Of a stretch of 64,000 nt of DNA, positions 36,860 to 45,084 are shown in pieces (positions within the stretch are counted from its first letter, which is position 1; each line of letters starts with the position of its first letter). The notes below the pieces were generated by a model, which was not told the origin of the DNA, searched no databases, and was given only the letters and a program-made list of their open reading frames with translations. The position numbers were made by a program, and so were the translations under genes. The stretch covers positions 1,203,501 to 1,267,500 of the forward strand of contig NZ_CP130831.1 of assembly GCF_030549525.1 (NCBI RefSeq), read 5' to 3'. Source of the DNA: Stenotrophomonas sp. 704A1. Its GTDB lineage: Bacteria > Pseudomonadota > Gammaproteobacteria > Xanthomonadales > Xanthomonadaceae.

Positions 36860-38227
36860 TTACATCCAGCCCGGAACCACGAACACCAGCCAGGCCAGCA
36901 GCGGTCCGAACACCACCACCAGACCGCTGTAGACCAGGAAGCGGCGGAACAGCGTTTCGCGCTCTTCCTTCGCGGCCGAGGCCACCACCAGTGCACCGTT
37001 GGTCGAGAACGGACTGACGTCGACGATCGTCGACGATACCGCCAGCGCGCAGATCACCCCGGCCGCGCCCAGGTGCCCCTGCATGAGGAACGGCACCGCC
37101 AGCGGAATCGTCGCACCGAGCACGGCCGCAGACGACGCGAAGGCGGACACGATGCCACCCACGTAGCAGACCAGCAGTGCCCCCAGCAGTGGAATGCCGA
37201 TGCTGGACACGCCGTGGCCGATGAAGTCGACCGCGCCGGCATGTTCCAGCACGCCGATGTAGGTGACCACGCCGCAGATCAGCAGCACCGTCGACCAGCT
37301 GATGCCGTCCACCGCGCCCTTCTGGCTCTGCGGCGACAGCAGCGCGAGCACCACCGCCACGGTGATCGAGACCAGGCCGACATTGAGGTTGTAGATCAGT
37401 GCAGCGACGCCCAGCCCGAGCAGGCCGACCAGGGTGAACAACCGCTCACGGGTCAGCTGCACCGCGTCCAGCGCCACCGGATCATTGGACAGCGTGCCGC
37501 CGCCAGCAGCCACCAGCGCGCCTTGGCCTTCGATCGCGAACTGCCGCGAGGATGCCTGCGGACCACCGGCCAGCGCCAGATCCGCGTTGCCGATGGCCGC
37601 CGTGGCGGTGATCGAACCGCGACGCAGCAGCGCGATGCCGCCGAAGGCGAAGAAGCAGATCACCGCCATCATCAGGTTGAAGCCCAGGCTGGTCAGGAAC
37701 ACCGCCATCTCGGTCACTTCCAGTCCCGCCTTCTGCACCACGCCGTTGGTGATGCTGCCGTACACGCTGATCGGCGAGAAGCCACCGGCCTGGGCACCGT
37801 GGATCACCAGCAACCCCATCATCAGCGGATTGATCTGGTACTGCTTGGCAAACCGCAGCGCGACCGGGCCGATGATCGCCACTGCGGCCGGGCCGAGGGC
37901 GCCGAACGCGGTCAGCACGGCGGTGATCACGAACATCACCCACGGAATGGCCACGATGTGGCCACGAACCGCCTTCACCGCCCAGTGCACCAGCAGATCG
38001 ATGGTGCCGTTCTTCTGCGCGATGGCGAACAGGTAGGTGATGCCCACCAGGGTCAGGAACAGATCGCCGGGGAAGCCGGCCAGGACCTCCTTGCCCCCCA
38101 TGTCGACCCACAGCCCGCCGATGATGAAGGCCAGCGCGAAGGCGACGGCACCCATGTTGATCGGCATCGCGGTGGCGACGATGAACATGATCACCAGACC
38201 GATGATCGTTGCGATTTGTGGACTCAT
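36860..38227 (-). CDS. matC: MatC-type malonate/dicarboxylate transporter
   Basis: The protein has 455 residues and about 12-13 helices. The N-terminal half (ATAMPINMGAVAFALAFIIGG, GFPGDLFLTLVGITYLFAIAQKNGTIDLLV, IPWVMFVITAVLTAFGALGPAAVAIIGPVAL, GLLVIHGAQAGGFSPISVYGSITNGVV) matches MatC of Rhizobium closely. MatC imports malonate. It lies between the decarboxylase genes and the GntR regulator, all on the minus strand. Many mdc operons use MdcLM instead. Confidence 0.88.
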   Translation of the reverse strand: MSPQIATIIGLVIMFIVATAMPINMGAVAFALAFIIGGLWVDMGGKEVLAGFPGDLFLTLVGITYLFAIAQKNGTIDLLVHWAVKAVRGHIVAIPWVMFVITAVLTAFGALGPAAVAIIGPVALRFAKQYQINPLMMGLLVIHGAQAGGFSPISVYGSITNGVVQKAGLEVTEMAVFLTSLGFNLMMAVICFFAFGGIALLRRGSITATAAIGNADLALAGGPQASSRQFAIEGQGALVAAGGGTLSNDPVALDAVQLTRERLFTLVGLLGLGVAALIYNLNVGLVSITVAVVLALLSPQSQKGAVDGISWSTVLLICGVVTYIGVLEHAGAVDFIGHGVSSIGIPLLGALLVCYVGGIVSAFASSAAVLGATIPLAVPFLMQGHLGAAGVICALAVSSTIVDVSPFSTNGALVVASAAKEERETLFRRFLVYSGLVVVFGPLLAWLVFVVPGWM

Positions 38228-38324
38228 GCGCCCTCCCAGACACGTGACTCGCGTACAGCTCGGATGGAGGCCCGCCATCCCGGGGTAAGGCGACGTACTG
38301 CGTGTTGCGTACTGCTCGAACCCG

Positions 38325-39245
38325 TTACTGCAGCCGTTCCAGCGCGCTGCGGACCCACGCCGCCGCGCCTTCCAGGCTCTGGAACTCTTCCACCGCGCGC
38401 ACCTCGCAGCACGGGTAGGACGGCGCGACCATGCGCGCCAGCGCGGTGCCCGGGCCCAGCTGCAGGAACACCCGCGCGCCGCGCTCGAAGGCCTGGCGCA
38501 CCACCTGTGCCCATTCGATGGTCTGCGCCAGCTGCGCCGACACCGTGTGCACCGCCGTCGCGCGGTCACGTACCGGCCGCGCATCGATGCCGGCCAGCAG
38601 CGGCAGGCGTGGCGCCTGCAGTGGCGAGGCATCGAGCGCTGCGGCGAACGCTGCGACGGCAGAGCGCAGCAGCGGGGTATGCGCCGGCACATGGACCGGC
38701 AGCGGGCGGACCTCCGCCCCCAGCGCGCGTGCGGCATCGGCCACCGCCTGCAGGGATGCCTGCAGGCCGCCGACGATGAAGTGATCCTGGCCGTTGGCGA
38801 TGGCCACATGCGCACCGTGTGCATCACAAAGCGGCTGCAGGGTATGGCGCTGCAGCCCCAGCACCGCCTGCATGCCCGCATCGGCAGGGCTGGCGGCATC
38901 CATCAGCCGCGCGCGCTGCGCGGCAAGGTCCAAACAGGTGCGTGCATCGATGCTGCCGGCAACCGCATGTGCGGCCAGCTCGCCGATGCTGTACCCGGCC
39001 ACCACCGTGGGTGCGGGCAGGGCATCACGCAGCGCCTGCCAGTGCGCCAGCGTTGCCGCGCACAGCAGCGGTTGTGCCAGCGCATTGTCGAAGCGTGCTG
39101 CATCGGCGGCGGCTGCGAACACGTCGCGGCCCATTGCCGTGCTGGCGGCATCCAGGACATCGTGTGCGCCAGGCACTGCGCGCACGCGATCGAACATCGC
39201 CGCATGCTGCGCACCTTGCCCGGGGCAGAGCAGGGCAAGGCTCAT
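38325..39245 (-). CDS. mdcH: Malonate decarboxylase malonyl transacylase MdcH
   Basis: The protein has 306 residues starting MSLALLCPGQGAQHAAMF. The acyltransferase nucleophile motif GYSIGELAAH (Ser) and His in PVHVPAHTPLL are present, as in FabD-type enzymes. It charges the acyl-carrier protein MdcC with malonyl, starting the decarboxylation cycle. Its start overlaps the mdcB stop by 4 bases. Confidence 0.93.
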   Translation of the reverse strand: MSLALLCPGQGAQHAAMFDRVRAVPGAHDVLDAASTAMGRDVFAAAADAARFDNALAQPLLCAATLAHWQALRDALPAPTVVAGYSIGELAAHAVAGSIDARTCLDLAAQRARLMDAASPADAGMQAVLGLQRHTLQPLCDAHGAHVAIANGQDHFIVGGLQASLQAVADAARALGAEVRPLPVHVPAHTPLLRSAVAAFAAALDASPLQAPRLPLLAGIDARPVRDRATAVHTVSAQLAQTIEWAQVVRQAFERGARVFLQLGPGTALARMVAPSYPCCEVRAVEEFQSLEGAAAWVRSALERLQ

Positions 39246-40099
39246 GTGCCCTCCTGCTGCAGCAGGAACCAGCTGCAGGCCAGCAGGTCGGCACTGCCGC
39301 CCGGGCTCAGGCGACGCGCGACGAAGCCATCGCCGATGCTGCGCAGCCGTGCTTCCCAACCGGGTGCGAAGGCACCGCCCGCATCGAGGAAGCGGCGGGC
39401 CTGCTGCTGGGCCCAGGCCAGCCCGTCGGCGCCGCCACGGTGCAGCAGGTTCAGGTCATCCACCTGTGCAACCAGCTGCATCAGGGTCTGGCACAGCGCC
39501 GCATCACGCGACAGGCCGTTGTCCAAGGCATGGCGCAGGGTCGGCACGGCCAGCTCGCGCAGCACGGGGTAACCGGCGGCGGCCTGTTCGCGCACGCCCG
39601 GTACGCCATGCCGCAGGCGTGCACGCTGACCGGGGCTGCGTGCATCCAGCGGTGCGCTGGTGAAGTCATCGGCCCAGTGCTGCACGACCACGCAGACCTG
39701 TGCGGCGGGCGCGGCGTGGCCCTGCGGGTGGCGGCAGCGCGCGGCGGCGGCGACCAGCAGGCCCAGGCTGAAGATCGCGCCACGATGGGTGTTGATGCCG
39801 CCGGTCGCGCGCAGCATTGCCGCTTCGGCGGCAAGCCCATGCGCGCGCAGCTCGGCGAACGCTGCGTCGGCGGCACCGGCGTGTGCGACCGCAGTGAAGT
39901 AGTGGCGCAGCGCGAACAGGCTGCGCAGGAAGGTAGCGGCATCCATGTCGTCATGGCTGCCGGTATCGAACGGGGTGACCAGGCCCGGCTTGGGGGCGCA
40001 GGCCAGTTCGGCATGCAGGCTGGCGATGGCCAGGCGACCCAGGCGCGCGCTGTCGACGCGGTGTGCAACCGGCAGGGCAGCCTGCGCGCGGGCATTCAT
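39242..40099 (-). CDS. mdcB: Triphosphoribosyl-dephospho-CoA synthase MdcB
   Basis: The protein has 285 residues. The CitG/MdcB signature is seen in LHAELACAPKPGLVTPFDTGSHDDMDAATFLRSLFAL and GGINTHRGAIFSLGLL. It makes the precursor of the 2'-(5''-phosphoribosyl)-3'-dephospho-CoA prosthetic group of MdcC from ATP and dephospho-CoA. Overlaps with both neighbours show tight coupling. Confidence 0.94.
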   Translation of the reverse strand: MNARAQAALPVAHRVDSARLGRLAIASLHAELACAPKPGLVTPFDTGSHDDMDAATFLRSLFALRHYFTAVAHAGAADAAFAELRAHGLAAEAAMLRATGGINTHRGAIFSLGLLVAAAARCRHPQGHAAPAAQVCVVVQHWADDFTSAPLDARSPGQRARLRHGVPGVREQAAAGYPVLRELAVPTLRHALDNGLSRDAALCQTLMQLVAQVDDLNLLHRGGADGLAWAQQQARRFLDAGGAFAPGWEARLRSIGDGFVARRLSPGGSADLLACSWFLLQQEGT

Positions 40100-40737
40100 G
40101 CGGCCACTCCGGTGGCGACGAAGAGGCGCTCGCGGGCTTCCAGTGCAGCGCCGTGCAGGCGTTTGACCAGCACCTGGCGCGTGTCACCGGCGTATTCGCG
40201 CCAGTTCACCGCGCCACCGTCGGCCAGGCACAGTTCGCCGTCCACCCGGCGGCCGTGCTCGCGCTCCCAGCCCCGCAGGCGCGTGACCAGTGCATCTGCC
40301 TGCGCAGCGCCGGCCACCGGCCACAACAGATCGATGTCCGACGCTGCATGCACATAGGGCAGGCCAATGAGGTGCTGCCAGGCGAAAGCGCCGAAGACGC
40401 GGGCCGGTGCAATCCGCGCGAGCGCGTGCAACGCGGCCTGCCAATCGCTGGCAACGCCGCTGGCGAGCACCGCGTCCAGCGTCGGTGGCGGCTGCTGGCA
40501 TTGCACATCCTGCAGCGCAACCCGCAGCGCCAGGCGCTGTTTGCCTTCGCTGGGCGGCAGCGGCACGCCCAGCCGCAGTCGCGGGTCGGGATCATCCACC
40601 GCGCGGCGCGCCACCATGGCGGGCAGCCCCTGCGCGAACCACGCCGCCAGGCGCGGTTCGTGCGCAGCCACGTCGGCCCGCCAGTCGGCGTTGGCCGACA
40701 GCCAGACCAGCGTGTGGCGGGCGGGCCGGTCAGGCAT
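40096..40737 (-). CDS. mdcG: Phosphoribosyl-dephospho-CoA transferase MdcG
   Basis: The protein has 213 residues from the ATG at 40737, which overlaps the mdcE stop by 8 bases. The nucleotidyltransferase motif HAASDIDLLWPV carries the metal-binding Asp pair. It attaches the dephospho-CoA prosthetic group to the conserved Ser of MdcC. An upstream in-frame start at 40902 would run far into mdcE and is rejected. Confidence 0.92.
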   Translation of the reverse strand: MPDRPARHTLVWLSANADWRADVAAHEPRLAAWFAQGLPAMVARRAVDDPDPRLRLGVPLPPSEGKQRLALRVALQDVQCQQPPPTLDAVLASGVASDWQAALHALARIAPARVFGAFAWQHLIGLPYVHAASDIDLLWPVAGAAQADALVTRLRGWEREHGRRVDGELCLADGGAVNWREYAGDTRQVLVKRLHGAALEARERLFVATGVAA

Positions 40738-41440
40738 CGCCGTGGGCCACTGCCGTGCAGACATCCGCAGCCAGCGCACGGCCGCCACGCTGTGCGCCGC
40801 GTGCCGCCCGCAGATCGCCCGTGCTGGGCGTGCGCAGCGCCTGCAGCAGGTGCTGGGCCAGGTCGCCGTCCCACAGCGATTCAACCGCACCCATCGCGAC
40901 ATAGTTGGCCACGCCTGGCGCGAACACCGGCGAGCTCTGGCTGAGCGCCTGCAGCTTCTCCAGCGGCTGCTTGGTCACCCGCGCCATCGCGCGCAGGTCC
41001 ATCACCCGTACCTGTGCATCGGGCAGGGCGTGGATGTGATCGGCCATCAATCCGAATGACAGGAAGCCGCCGCTGACCGACTCGCCGTACACCAGCGCCA
41101 GCAGGCGGGCGCCGCGGCGGCGCGCCAGGTCCAGGGTCTGTGCCAGATGCGCGAAGTAGCCATTGATGCCCAGCAGTTCATCGCGGCGCGCCAGCCGCTG
41201 GCCGGCGGTGTCGACCAGCATCACGATCGGCCGCTGGGGATGTGCGGCGGTGCTGGCCAGCACGCTGTCGGCCAGCGCCAGCGCGTGATCCACGCCCACT
41301 TCGATCCGGTCGGTGGTGCCGATCACGGTCACCTCGCCATCGTCGGTGGTGGCGCTGCCGGAAAGCACCGAATCCTTCACCGTGATCGCGTGTCCACGCG
41401 GGAACAGCGCATCCAGCAGGGAATCCAGCGAGAGGGTCAT
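40730..41440 (-). CDS. mdcE: Malonate decarboxylase gamma subunit MdcE
   Basis: The protein has 236 residues with a crotonase/carboxyltransferase-like fold: IVMLVDTAGQRLARRDELLGINGYFAHLAQ and LLALVYGESVSGGFLSFGLMADHIHALPDAQVRVMDLRAMARVTK. With MdcD it removes CO2 from malonyl-ACP to give acetyl-ACP. This is the biotin-independent form, since no biotin carrier is encoded in the operon. Confidence 0.94.
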   Translation of the reverse strand: MTLSLDSLLDALFPRGHAITVKDSVLSGSATTDDGEVTVIGTTDRIEVGVDHALALADSVLASTAAHPQRPIVMLVDTAGQRLARRDELLGINGYFAHLAQTLDLARRRGARLLALVYGESVSGGFLSFGLMADHIHALPDAQVRVMDLRAMARVTKQPLEKLQALSQSSPVFAPGVANYVAMGAVESLWDGDLAQHLLQALRTPSTGDLRAARGAQRGGRALAADVCTAVAHGDA

Positions 41441-42345
41441 GGCAGGCTCCGGTCCGCAGTGGCGGCAAGGAAGACATCGGTATCCAGCAGCGGCAGGCGC
41501 TCGGGGTCGGCAATGCCCTGGCGTGCCCAGATCTGCAGTCCGTCGTTGCAGTCACCCCACGCATCCACCCGCGCCTTGAGCGCGGCATGCCGGGCCTGCA
41601 GCACGGCCAGTGCCGCCTCGGTGTCGCTGCTGGCGGTGTCGGCCTGCAGCGCGTCGAACGCGGCCTGCGCGAACGCGCTGATGGCATCGGGCACCAGCAC
41701 CTGCGCCTGGTCGATCAGGTAGCGGTGCTTGCCGCCGGTGATCCGCCACACCAGTGCGCGGTCGCGCGCGTCGAATTCCTCCACACCGCGCACGGTCTCG
41801 ATCACCTCCGGGCCGGACAGCGACAGCCGCCCCTCTTCGGACATGATCACCGTGGTGCAGCAGCGGGCGACGATGCCCATGCCACCGAACGCGCCGTTGC
41901 CGCTGCCGATCAGGGCGACCACCGGCACGCCGGCCGCGCGCGCATCCAGCGTGGCGCGCATGATCTCGGAAATGGCGATCAGCCCGGCGTTGGCTTCATG
42001 CAGGCGCACGCCGCCGGTATCGAGCAGCAGCAGCACGCCGTCGGGCCGGGTGAGCGCCGCGCGGCGCAGCAGCCCGGCCAGCTTGGCGCCATGCACCTCG
42101 CCCACGCCGCCGCCCATGAACTGCCCCTGCTGCGCGGCCAGCAGCACGCGCTTGCCGTGCAGCGTGGCCTCGCCGACGACGATGCCATCGTCAAACGCGG
42201 CCGGCTGGTCCAGCTGGGCCAGGTGCGGGCTCATCATCCGCCGCGCCGGGCCAAGCAGTTCGCGGAACGAACCTGCGTCGACCAGCCCGGCGATGCGCTC
42301 GCGGGCGTCGGCTTCGTAGTAGCTGTGGCGCTGGGCGGGCCTCAT
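41437..42345 (-). CDS. mdcD: Malonate decarboxylase beta subunit MdcD
   Basis: The protein has 302 residues from the ATG at 42345, which overlaps the mdcC stop by 4 bases. Carboxyltransferase features: QQGQFMGGGVGEVHGAKLAGLLRRA, VLLLLDTGGVRLHEANAGLIAISEIM and VVALIGSGNGAFGGMGIVARCC. It pairs with MdcE as the decarboxylating half of the complex. Confidence 0.94.
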   Translation of the reverse strand: MRPAQRHSYYEADARERIAGLVDAGSFRELLGPARRMMSPHLAQLDQPAAFDDGIVVGEATLHGKRVLLAAQQGQFMGGGVGEVHGAKLAGLLRRAALTRPDGVLLLLDTGGVRLHEANAGLIAISEIMRATLDARAAGVPVVALIGSGNGAFGGMGIVARCCTTVIMSEEGRLSLSGPEVIETVRGVEEFDARDRALVWRITGGKHRYLIDQAQVLVPDAISAFAQAAFDALQADTASSDTEAALAVLQARHAALKARVDAWGDCNDGLQIWARQGIADPERLPLLDTDVFLAATADRSLP

Positions 42346-42662
42346 CGCGGGCCCTCCGCACGCAGCGTTTCCACGGCCTGGTCCAGACGCAGGCTGACCA
42401 CCGCCGGGGTGGCGCCGGCGTCGTTGATCGACACCTGTACATCGCGCAGCGGATGGCGCTGGGCGAAGTCGGCGATCACCGCCTGCCACACCGCACCGAA
42501 GCCGCGTGCGGCGGTGACGATGCGCACCGCCATCGCCCCGTCCAGCGCAGCGGGTTCCAGCAGGATTTCCAGATTGCCCGAGGCCAGCACACCGACCAGC
42601 ACCGCATCGCGCGGGAAGTGCACCGGGGTACTGCCGTCGAATCGATACTCGAGGGTTTCCAT
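42342..42662 (-). CDS. mdcC: Malonate decarboxylase acyl-carrier protein MdcC
   Basis: The protein has 106 residues. Ser28 in VGVLASGNLEILLEP is the likely site for the phosphoribosyl-dephospho-CoA arm, equivalent to the modified Ser of Klebsiella MdcC. It shuttles acetyl and malonyl groups between MdcA, MdcH and MdcDE. It lies 10 bases after mdcA. Confidence 0.93.
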   Translation of the reverse strand: METLEYRFDGSTPVHFPRDAVLVGVLASGNLEILLEPAALDGAMAVRIVTAARGFGAVWQAVIADFAQRHPLRDVQVSINDAGATPAVVSLRLDQAVETLRAEGPR

Positions 42663-42672
42663 GGTCTGCCCC

Positions 42673-44316
42673 TTACCAGTTGCGGAAGCGCTTGGGTGGG
42701 TCATACAGGCCGCCCGACCAGCGCACCAGGTCCTTCACCGAACGTGCGGCCAGCAGATCGCGGCTGGCGTCGCGCACGTTGATGCCCAGATCCTGCGGAC
42801 GCCGGATCACGCCGCGGTCGCGCAGGTTCTCCACCATGGCGCGGTCGCGCCCGAGGCCGACGGCGGTGTAGCCGGACACGCCGCGGATCGCCTGCTCGCG
42901 CTCTTCCGGCGTGCGGCACAGCAGCAGGTTGGCAATGCCTTCTTCGGTCAGCACGTGGCTGACGTCATCGCCGTAGATCATCACCGGCGGCAAGGGCATG
43001 CCGGCGCGCTCGGCCAGCGCCCACGCATCCAGGCGCTCGACGAAGGCCGGGGCCATGTGTTCGCGGAAGGTTTCCACCATCTGCACCACCAGCTTGCGTC
43101 CGCGCGGCATCTCGCCCGGGCGCGCGGCCTGCTGGCCGGCCTTGATCCAGGCGTCGCTGGCATGGCGGCGGCCGCGGGCATCGGAGCCCATGTTGGGCGC
43201 GCCGCCGAAGCCGGCGATGCGGTCGCGGGTTGCGGTGGAGCTGTTGCCCTGCAGATCGATCTGCAGCGTGGAGCCGATGAACATGTCGCAGGCATACAGG
43301 CCGGCGGTCTGTGAGAACGCGCGGTTGGAGCGCATCGAGCCGTCCGCACCGGTGAAGAACACATCGCCGCGCGCGGCGATGTACTGCTCCATGCCCAGTT
43401 CCGAACCGAACGAATGCACCGATTTCACGAAGCCCGATTCGATGGCGGGAATCAGCGCCGGGTGCGGGTTCAGCGCCCAGTGCTGGCAGATCCTGCCCTT
43501 CAGCCCCAGTGATTCGGCGTAGGTCGGCAGCAGTAGTTCGATCGCTGCGGTGTCGAAGCCGATGCCGTGGTTGAGGCGGTTGACGCCGTACTCGGCGTAG
43601 ATGCCCTTGATGGCCATCATCGCCATCAGCACCTGGATCTCGGAGATCTGCGCCGGGTCGCGGGTGAACAGCGGTTCGATGTGGTTGGGGCGCGGTGCCT
43701 GCACCACGAAGTTGACCCAGTCGGCGGGGATGTCGACGCGGGGGAGGGTGTCGACGATTTCGTTGACCTGGGCGATCACGATGCCGCCACCGAAGGCGGT
43801 GGCCTCGACGATCACCGGGGTGTCTTCGGTGTTCGGGCCGGTGTAGAGGTTGCCGTGGCGGTCGGCGGCCTGCGCGGCCACCAGCGCCACGCGCGGGGTG
43901 AGGTCGATGAAGTAGCGGCCGAACAGTTCCAGGTAGGTATGGATCGCGCCGATCTGGATGCGGCCTTCGGCCACCAGGTTGGCCAGCCGCACTGACTGCG
44001 GCCCGGAGAAGGAGAAATCCAGCTTCGAGGCGATGCCGCGTTCGAACACATCCAGGTGCGAGGGCAGCGACAGCACCGACTGCACCATGTGCAGGTCGTG
44101 CACCCGCGCGGGATCCAGGTCGGCCAGGGCCTGGGCGAGGAAGTCGGCCTGCTTCTGGTTGTTGCCCTCCAGGCAGACCTTGTCGCCCGGCTCCAGCAGC
44201 GCGTGCAGCAGTTCGCCGATGTCGGCGGCGGCCACTTCGCGGCCGCGGGCCCAGGGCGCGGCCCGTTCCAGGCGAGCCTGGCGGCTGCGTTCCAACGTAT
44301 CCCAGCTCGGGTTCAT
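42673..44316 (-). CDS. mdcA: Malonate decarboxylase alpha subunit MdcA
   Basis: The protein has 547 residues from the ATG at 44316 (MNPSWDTLERSRQARLERA), the usual length of the family. It is a CoA-transferase-like enzyme: LEGNNQKQADFLAQAL, DFSFSGPQSVRLANLV, HRHGNLYTGPNTEDTP-like and GFGGAPNMGSDARGRRHASDAW. It transfers the ACP thiol from acetyl-ACP to malonate, releasing acetate. First gene of the operon, preceded by an AT-rich repeat (44341-44362). Confidence 0.95.
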   Translation of the reverse strand: MNPSWDTLERSRQARLERAAPWARGREVAAADIGELLHALLEPGDKVCLEGNNQKQADFLAQALADLDPARVHDLHMVQSVLSLPSHLDVFERGIASKLDFSFSGPQSVRLANLVAEGRIQIGAIHTYLELFGRYFIDLTPRVALVAAQAADRHGNLYTGPNTEDTPVIVEATAFGGGIVIAQVNEIVDTLPRVDIPADWVNFVVQAPRPNHIEPLFTRDPAQISEIQVLMAMMAIKGIYAEYGVNRLNHGIGFDTAAIELLLPTYAESLGLKGRICQHWALNPHPALIPAIESGFVKSVHSFGSELGMEQYIAARGDVFFTGADGSMRSNRAFSQTAGLYACDMFIGSTLQIDLQGNSSTATRDRIAGFGGAPNMGSDARGRRHASDAWIKAGQQAARPGEMPRGRKLVVQMVETFREHMAPAFVERLDAWALAERAGMPLPPVMIYGDDVSHVLTEEGIANLLLCRTPEEREQAIRGVSGYTAVGLGRDRAMVENLRDRGVIRRPQDLGINVRDASRDLLAARSVKDLVRWSGGLYDPPKRFRNW

Positions 44317-44340
44317 CGACCGGCTTCCGCGTGGTGTTGA

Positions 44341-44362
44341 CGTAATTACGCCATAATTACGG
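44341..44362. promoter_or_regulatory. Candidate operator/promoter of the mdc operon
   Basis: CGTAATTACG (44341-44350) is a perfect 10-bp palindrome. TAATTACG occurs at 44343-44350 and again at 44354-44361, that is, 11 bases apart, one helical turn. This AT-rich island starts 25 bases upstream of mdcA in GC-rich DNA. The GntR-type regulator at 36087 is the likely binder (inference). Confidence 0.55.
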
Positions 44363-44492
44363 CGCCGGCTGCAACTCGCAGTGCAGCAAACCCGGGCGCG
44401 TCGACCGCCAGCCGTATTCATCTTTCCCTCGTCCCCTGTACGCTCGGTCTTCTTCACCGGCACCGACCGGCCGTCCACAGGGGGACACACGC

Positions 44493-44969
44493 ATGGATAT
44501 TGGGAACCTGGCTGCCGGCATGGCACGCACGCGCCGGCTGGTGCGCACATTCGCCTTTGGCCTGCTGGCGCTGTATGCGCTGGTTCTGCTGGTTGGCCAG
44601 ACGATCAGCGGCGAGCCACCCGTGCTGTGGGCCTGGGGCCTGCCGGTGCTGTTCGCAGGCATCGCCGGGTTCAATGCCCGCCGTCTGCTGGCCCGCCATG
44701 ATGAGGTGCGCGAGCGTGCGCGTGTCGATCAGGTCCAGCAGACATTGTCATCACTGGACAACGATGCACGAGCCGCACGCCTGTTGCGGCTGAAGCGCAG
44801 GATGCTGATCGGCGGTGTTTCAGTAGTGGCCAGCGTCGCCACGTTGCTGTTGATTCCCGCCGATTACCCGCGTGCGGTTGCGTGGACCTGGCTGTGGCTG
44901 TTCGTCAGTGCGTTCATGACGTTGGCCTACTGCGGCGGATTCCTGCTCGCTCGCGGTTCGCTGCGGTGA
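44493..44969 (+). CDS. Membrane protein of unknown function
   Basis: The protein has 158 residues with four hydrophobic segments in two pairs (about 17-35, 43-60, 105-122, 127-150) separated by a charged, probably coiled-coil stretch (ARHDEVRERARVDQVQQTLSSLDNDARAARLLRLKRR). It is divergent from mdcA. No family recognised. Confidence 0.65.
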   Translation: MDIGNLAAGMARTRRLVRTFAFGLLALYALVLLVGQTISGEPPVLWAWGLPVLFAGIAGFNARRLLARHDEVRERARVDQVQQTLSSLDNDARAARLLRLKRRMLIGGVSVVASVATLLLIPADYPRAVAWTWLWLFVSAFMTLAYCGGFLLARGSLR

Positions 44970-44974
44970 ATCTT

Positions 44975-44997
44975 CGCCGGGCATGGCCCGGCGCTAC
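44975..44997 (-). repeat. SMAG repeat
   Basis: On the minus strand GTAG is followed by a CGCCGGGC/GCCCGGCG hairpin. It begins 6 bases after the preceding membrane-protein gene ends. Confidence 0.85.
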
Positions 44998-45035
44998 CTG
45001 GGGTCTGGCTCCAGGCCATGGGCCCCTCACATCTG

Positions 45036-45074
45036 GGGGTCGGAGCCCTTTCCTGCGGAAAGGGACCCGACCCC
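45036..45074. repeat. Long imperfect hairpin repeat
   Basis: An 18-bp stem, starting GGGGTCGG and ending CCGACCCC, has two mismatches and a 3-base loop around CCCTTTCC/GGAAAGGG. It lies just downstream of the TonB-receptor gene (stop at 45085) and may terminate it. A weaker relative lies at 33160-33199. Confidence 0.65.
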
Positions 45075-45084
45075 GGTGCCTGCC

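Noticed and set aside
40738..40902. Upstream extension of mdcG
   Set aside because: It would overlap mdcE by more than 150 bases, while the ATG at 40737 gives the normal 8-base overlap and family length.
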